Shown piece by piece: positions 61,657 to 64,000 of a stretch of DNA of 64,000 nt (positions are counted from its first letter, which is position 1; each line of letters opens with the position of its first letter). The notes beneath the pieces are model-generated. The model was not told where the DNA came from and searched no databases. It saw only the letters and a list, made by a program, of their open reading frames with translations. This stretch comes from Novosphingobium kaempferiae (GTDB taxonomy: Bacteria > Pseudomonadota > Alphaproteobacteria > Sphingomonadales > Sphingomonadaceae), in NCBI RefSeq assembly GCF_021227995.1, contig NZ_CP089301.1, positions 2,232,001 to 2,296,000 of the forward strand, in the 5' to 3' direction. The position numbers and the translations under genes were made by a program.

Positions 61657-62195
61657 TGGGATCGCGCATCGCGCTGGCTGCGGCCGCGCTGCTGGGACTG
61701 GCCACGCCCGCCATGGCCGCGCAGGTGGTGGTGTCTCCCGATGCCCTGCCCGCCGCGCATGACCGTGCCCGCGTGTTCCTCGGCGGCAGCATCGAGATGG
61801 GCGTGGCGCGGGACTGGCAGGCGGATCTCATCGCCGCTCTGGCCGACGAGCCCGCGATCCTGCTCAATCCCCGCCGCCCGGACTGGAGCCCGGCATGGAA
61901 GCCGGTGGCCGAGGAGCCGGAATTCCGGCGGCAGGTCGAATGGGAACTGGCCGCGCTCGACAGCGCCGACGTGATCGTGATGTACCTCGCCCCCGGCACC
62001 CAGAGCCCGATCAGCCTGCTCGAACTCGGTTTGCACGGGCGCAGCGGCAAGGTCGTCCTGCTCTGTCCCGACGGGTTCTGGCGCAAGGGCAACGTCGACA
62101 TCACCGCCGACCGCTACGGCGTGAAGCGCGTGGCGGACTTCGACGAACTCGTCGCGGAAGTCCGCGCGCGCCTCAGGCGCTGGAAACCCGGCTGA
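61656..62195 (+). CDS. exported nucleoside 2-deoxyribosyltransferase-like protein
   Basis: Protein of 179 residues with a predicted signal peptide (SRIALAAAALLGLATPAMAA) and a Nuc_deoxyrib_tr2-type domain: ARVFLGGSIEMGVARDWQADLIAAL, ILLNPRRPDWSPAWKPVAEEPEFRRQVEWELAALDSADVIVMYLAPGTQSPISLLELGLHGRSGKVVLLCPDGFWRKGNV. Cytoplasmic relatives bind or cleave nucleosides; the signal peptide would place this one in the periplasm, which is unusual. Translation is coupled to gloB by a TGATG overlap. No role linked to glyoxal metabolism is known to me, and the enzymatic activity is unproven. Confidence 0.75.
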   Translation: MGSRIALAAAALLGLATPAMAAQVVVSPDALPAAHDRARVFLGGSIEMGVARDWQADLIAALADEPAILLNPRRPDWSPAWKPVAEEPEFRRQVEWELAALDSADVIVMYLAPGTQSPISLLELGLHGRSGKVVLLCPDGFWRKGNVDITADRYGVKRVADFDELVAEVRARLRRWKPG

Positions 62196-62213
62196 CCCTC
62201 AGGTTACGGAGCC

Positions 62214-62402
62214 TCAGGTCTCCGGAAACGAGAGTGTATGGTTCAGCCGCTCCATCACCTCTTCGAGCGGCTCGACCACCGTCACCGAGCGGCCCTCGCC
62301 GAAACGGATGCGGGTGCCTTCGGAAACCTGCGAAATGAACGTGACCTGCGAGGCGTTGACGGCGGTTGCGGTGCGGTCTGCCCCGGTGAACTTCACGAAC
62401 AT
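62214..62402 (-). CDS. small conserved-looking protein, FlbD-like
   Basis: Protein of 62 residues (VKFTGADRTATAVNASQVTFI at the start, VTVVEPLEEVMERLNH near the end). It looks like one small beta-rich domain of the type seen in FlbD/flagellar-associated short proteins, a weak resemblance. An excellent ribosome site (GGAGAGGTGATCC before the ATG at 62402) supports a real gene. It stands alone between the deoxyribosyltransferase-like gene (convergent) and the DUF2490 gene (divergent). Function unknown. Confidence 0.6.
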   Translation of the reverse strand: MFVKFTGADRTATAVNASQVTFISQVSEGTRIRFGEGRSVTVVEPLEEVMERLNHTLSFPET

Positions 62403-62586
62403 GGATCACCTCTCCTGCTTGTTATTGGAAGGGGAGACTAGGACGCGTTCGCGCCGTGCGATAGAGTGTTCTCGACAGGTCGCGGTGGATCATTTTCGAC
62501 ACAAGACCTGACGTTGCAGCAACGGAACGGACACGTTCCAGCCATATCGCATCGGCGCCCTGCCTGCCATTACACTCAAGGATCGC

Positions 62587-63273
62587 ATGACCTTTCGCCC
62601 TGCCCTCCTCGCCGCCGCTGCAACCTTCGCCTTCGCAACCGGCGCGCACGCCGAGACGACGCACGACGAGCAGGCCTGGGTCAACCTGACGGCGATGGGG
62701 CCGATCTCGGGCGACGTGGTCTATTTCGCCGAGCTCCAGCCGCGCGTGGGCGATGGCATCTCGCGCCTCGACGCCCTGCTGCTGCGCGGCGCGGTGGGAG
62801 TGAAGCTCTCGCCGAAGGTCACGCTGTACCAGGGCTACGCCCATGTCATCACGCCGGTGGACGGCGGGCGCGACATCAACGAGGAGCGCAGCTTCCAGCA
62901 GCTCAACGTCGCGCTCGGCAAGCCTTTCGGCGGCGAACTGTCCTCGCGCACGCGGCTCGAACAGCGCTGGCGCTCGAACGGCAGCGACATGGGCTGGCGC
63001 CTGCGCGAGATGCTCCGCTACGAGCACCCGCTCAAGCAGGGCAGCGACGCGGTGAACGCGCTCGTCTACGCCGAGGGCTTCGTGGCGTTCAACGACACCG
63101 ACTGGGGCGCGCGTGCGGGCTTCGACCAGCTGCGCAGCTTCGTCGGCGCGGAAGTGGGCCTGCCGGGTGCATCGACGCTGGAACTGGGCTACCTCAACCA
63201 GACCATCGACCAGACGCGCGGACGCACGCGGATGAACCACGTCGCGTCGATCACGCTGTTTTATCGGCATTGA
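62587..63273 (+). CDS. DUF2490 outer-membrane barrel-like protein
   Basis: Exported protein of 228 residues. Signal peptide FRPALLAAAATFAFATGAHA, then alternating beta strands (DEQAWVNLTAMGPISGDVVYFAELQPRVG, LLLRGAVGVKLSPKVTLYQGYAHV, RLEQRWRSNGSDMGWRLREMLRYEHPL) and a terminal aromatic residue pair (ITLFYRH), the pattern of DUF2490, thought to be a small outer-membrane barrel. GGATCGC before the ATG is a poor ribosome site. GGAACG-GACA-CGTTCC, an inverted repeat at 62524-62539, lies about 50 bases upstream. Function unknown. Confidence 0.8.
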   Translation: MTFRPALLAAAATFAFATGAHAETTHDEQAWVNLTAMGPISGDVVYFAELQPRVGDGISRLDALLLRGAVGVKLSPKVTLYQGYAHVITPVDGGRDINEERSFQQLNVALGKPFGGELSSRTRLEQRWRSNGSDMGWRLREMLRYEHPLKQGSDAVNALVYAEGFVAFNDTDWGARAGFDQLRSFVGAEVGLPGASTLELGYLNQTIDQTRGRTRMNHVASITLFYRH

Positions 63274-63278
63274 TAGTT

Positions 63279-63402
63279 CCTCCCCGAGCTTGTCTCGGGG
63301 AGGGGGACCGCCGCGAAGCGGTGGTGGAGGGGGAGAGCTCAGCCAGTTCCCCCTCCGTCAGCCCTAACGGGCTGCCACCTCCCCGAGCGAGCTCGGGGAG
63401 GA
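63279..63402. repeat. compound hairpin intergenic repeat
   Basis: Four stems in a row: CCTCCCCGAG with CTCGGGGAGG (63279-63303), ACCGC with GCGGT (63307-63322), GGAGGGGGA with TCCCCCTCC (63326-63356), and again CCTCCCCGAG with CTCGGGGAGG (63378-63402). The outer stems are identical. It lies between two convergent genes and looks like a dispersed sphingomonad intergenic element; it probably also stops transcription. Confidence 0.65.
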
Positions 63403-63413
63403 ATTTGGGCGGC

Positions 63414-64000
63414 TCAGAACGGCAGGTTGTACAGCCGCACCGCGTTGTCCTGCAGCACCTTCTTGCGCGTGGCGTGGTCGTAGCCGCCCAGCACGTCCTT
63501 CAGGTGCTCCTGCACGCCCGGATAGAGCGAGGTGGGGTGCGGGAAGTCGGTCTCGAACATCACGTTGTCGACGCCGATGATCTCCAGCAGGTACTTGGGC
63601 GCGATCTTCTCGAACCAGAAGGTGCAGAAGAAGTGGTCGCGGAAGTAGTCCCAGGGCTGCTTGCGGAGCACGTCGCGCATGATCGGCAGCATCTCGCGGA
63701 ACTGGTGTTCCAGCGCCTCGACCGCGAAGGGCACCCAGCCCGCGCCGCTCTCGATGAGGCCGATCTTGAGGCCGGGGTGACGGTCGAGGCGGCCCGAGAC
63801 CATCCAGTTGCCGAGCGTCGCCGCGTTGCCGATGGAGAACATCGTCGCCACCACCGACAGCGTCTGCTCGAACTTGAAGCCTTCCCAGGTCAGCGTGTTC
63901 GGGTCGATCGCCGCATTGAGGTGGAAGTTGAGCGGCATGCCGGTGGCGTCGCACATCTCCAGGAACGGGGTCCAGTAGTCATGGTTGAAGCTGGGCACGC
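63414..64000 (-). CDS. amidohydrolase family 2 protein, C-terminal part only
   Basis: Gene cut by the right edge; about 195 C-terminal residues are present. TIM-barrel metal-hydrolase features: PLNFHLNAAIDPNT (metal histidine), IGLIESGAGWVPFAVEALEHQF, and FETDFPHPTSLYPG with the catalytic aspartate. This resembles the ACMSD/decarboxylase-type amidohydrolases used on aromatic or isoprenoid acids. No start can be given. It converges with the DUF2490 gene across the hairpin repeat. Confidence 0.85.
   Translation of the reverse strand, partial: VPSFNHDYWTPFLEMCDATGMPLNFHLNAAIDPNTLTWEGFKFEQTLSVVATMFSIGNAATLGNWMVSGRLDRHPGLKIGLIESGAGWVPFAVEALEHQFREMLPIMRDVLRKQPWDYFRDHFFCTFWFEKIAPKYLLEIIGVDNVMFETDFPHPTSLYPGVQEHLKDVLGGYDHATRKKVLQDNAVRLYNLPF

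Overview
This is a GC-rich (roughly two-thirds G+C) alphaproteobacterial chromosome segment, most likely from a sphingomonad (Novosphingobium / Sphingobium / Sphingomonas group). The reasons are two large TonB-dependent receptors of the Xanthomonas/Caulobacter type with no SusD partners, non-phosphorylative sugar pathways, LacI-type boxes with a GCGC centre, twin-arginine signals on the glycosidases, and gene products that resemble Caulobacter and sphingomonad homologues. No tRNA, rRNA, CRISPR array, transposase or phage gene was seen. Both ends of the window cut genes.

Layout. 1-5055: a sulfonate-type ABC transporter (ssuC, ssuB), a cut cysteine-dioxygenase-like cupin, a divergent LysR regulator, a peroxiredoxin-like protein and an FAD/NAD(P)-binding protein. 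5226-7733: a membrane GGDEF-EAL c-di-GMP protein. 7730-16044: a pectin/plant-polysaccharide block, with pectinesterase and a large GH2 on the minus strand and GH3 and PL10 pectate lyase on the plus strand; the divergent promoter carries two copies of GATAGCGCTATC. 16189-24348: three alpha/beta hydrolases (two of the proline iminopeptidase type), an AraC regulator, a small secreted protein, a giant winged-helix/STAND regulator and a secreted cupin. 24420-34610: redox and detoxification genes (two paralogous aldo/keto reductases, a monooxygenase-like small protein, DJ-1/PfpI, LysR, an alpha/beta hydrolase, a sugar porter, a PNPOx-like protein, an Old Yellow Enzyme, a luciferase-like oxidoreductase, an SRPBCC protein). 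34840-39139: a sensorless histidine kinase, an SDR, a FecI/FecR pair and a winged-helix regulator. 39212-57170: the main carbohydrate locus, with two TonB receptors, rhamnogalacturonan acetylesterase, an IclR regulator and a full oxidative L-fucose pathway with a GH95 fucosidase and a FucP permease. 57351-60727: alpha-ketoglutarate semialdehyde dehydrogenase and a XylD-type pentonate dehydratase behind a perfect TTGATAGCGCTATCAA box. 60746-64000: a palindromic repeat, glyoxalase II, an exported deoxyribosyltransferase-like protein, a small FlbD-like protein, a DUF2490 protein, a compound hairpin repeat and a cut amidohydrolase.

How it fits together. Cell-surface enzymes (PL10, pectinesterase, rhamnogalacturonan acetylesterase, GH2, GH3, GH95) would trim pectin and hemicellulose side chains, and the TonB receptors would import oligosaccharides. 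L-fucose would enter through FucP and be oxidised by an SDR dehydrogenase, lactonase, fuconate dehydratase, a second SDR and a FAH-family hydrolase to pyruvate and lactate. Pentoses would flow through XylD and the semialdehyde dehydrogenase to 2-oxoglutarate. A shared palindrome ties the GH2/GH3, RG-acetylesterase and pentose genes into one probable LacI-family (XylR-like) regulon whose regulator is not in the window.

Intergenic stretches above 300 bases are 36392-36764 and 42584-43028; both have entries. Start sites were moved inward from the longest frame wherever a ribosome-binding site or a domain start favoured it. All family names are from recognition of motifs and remembered family members; no database search was run.
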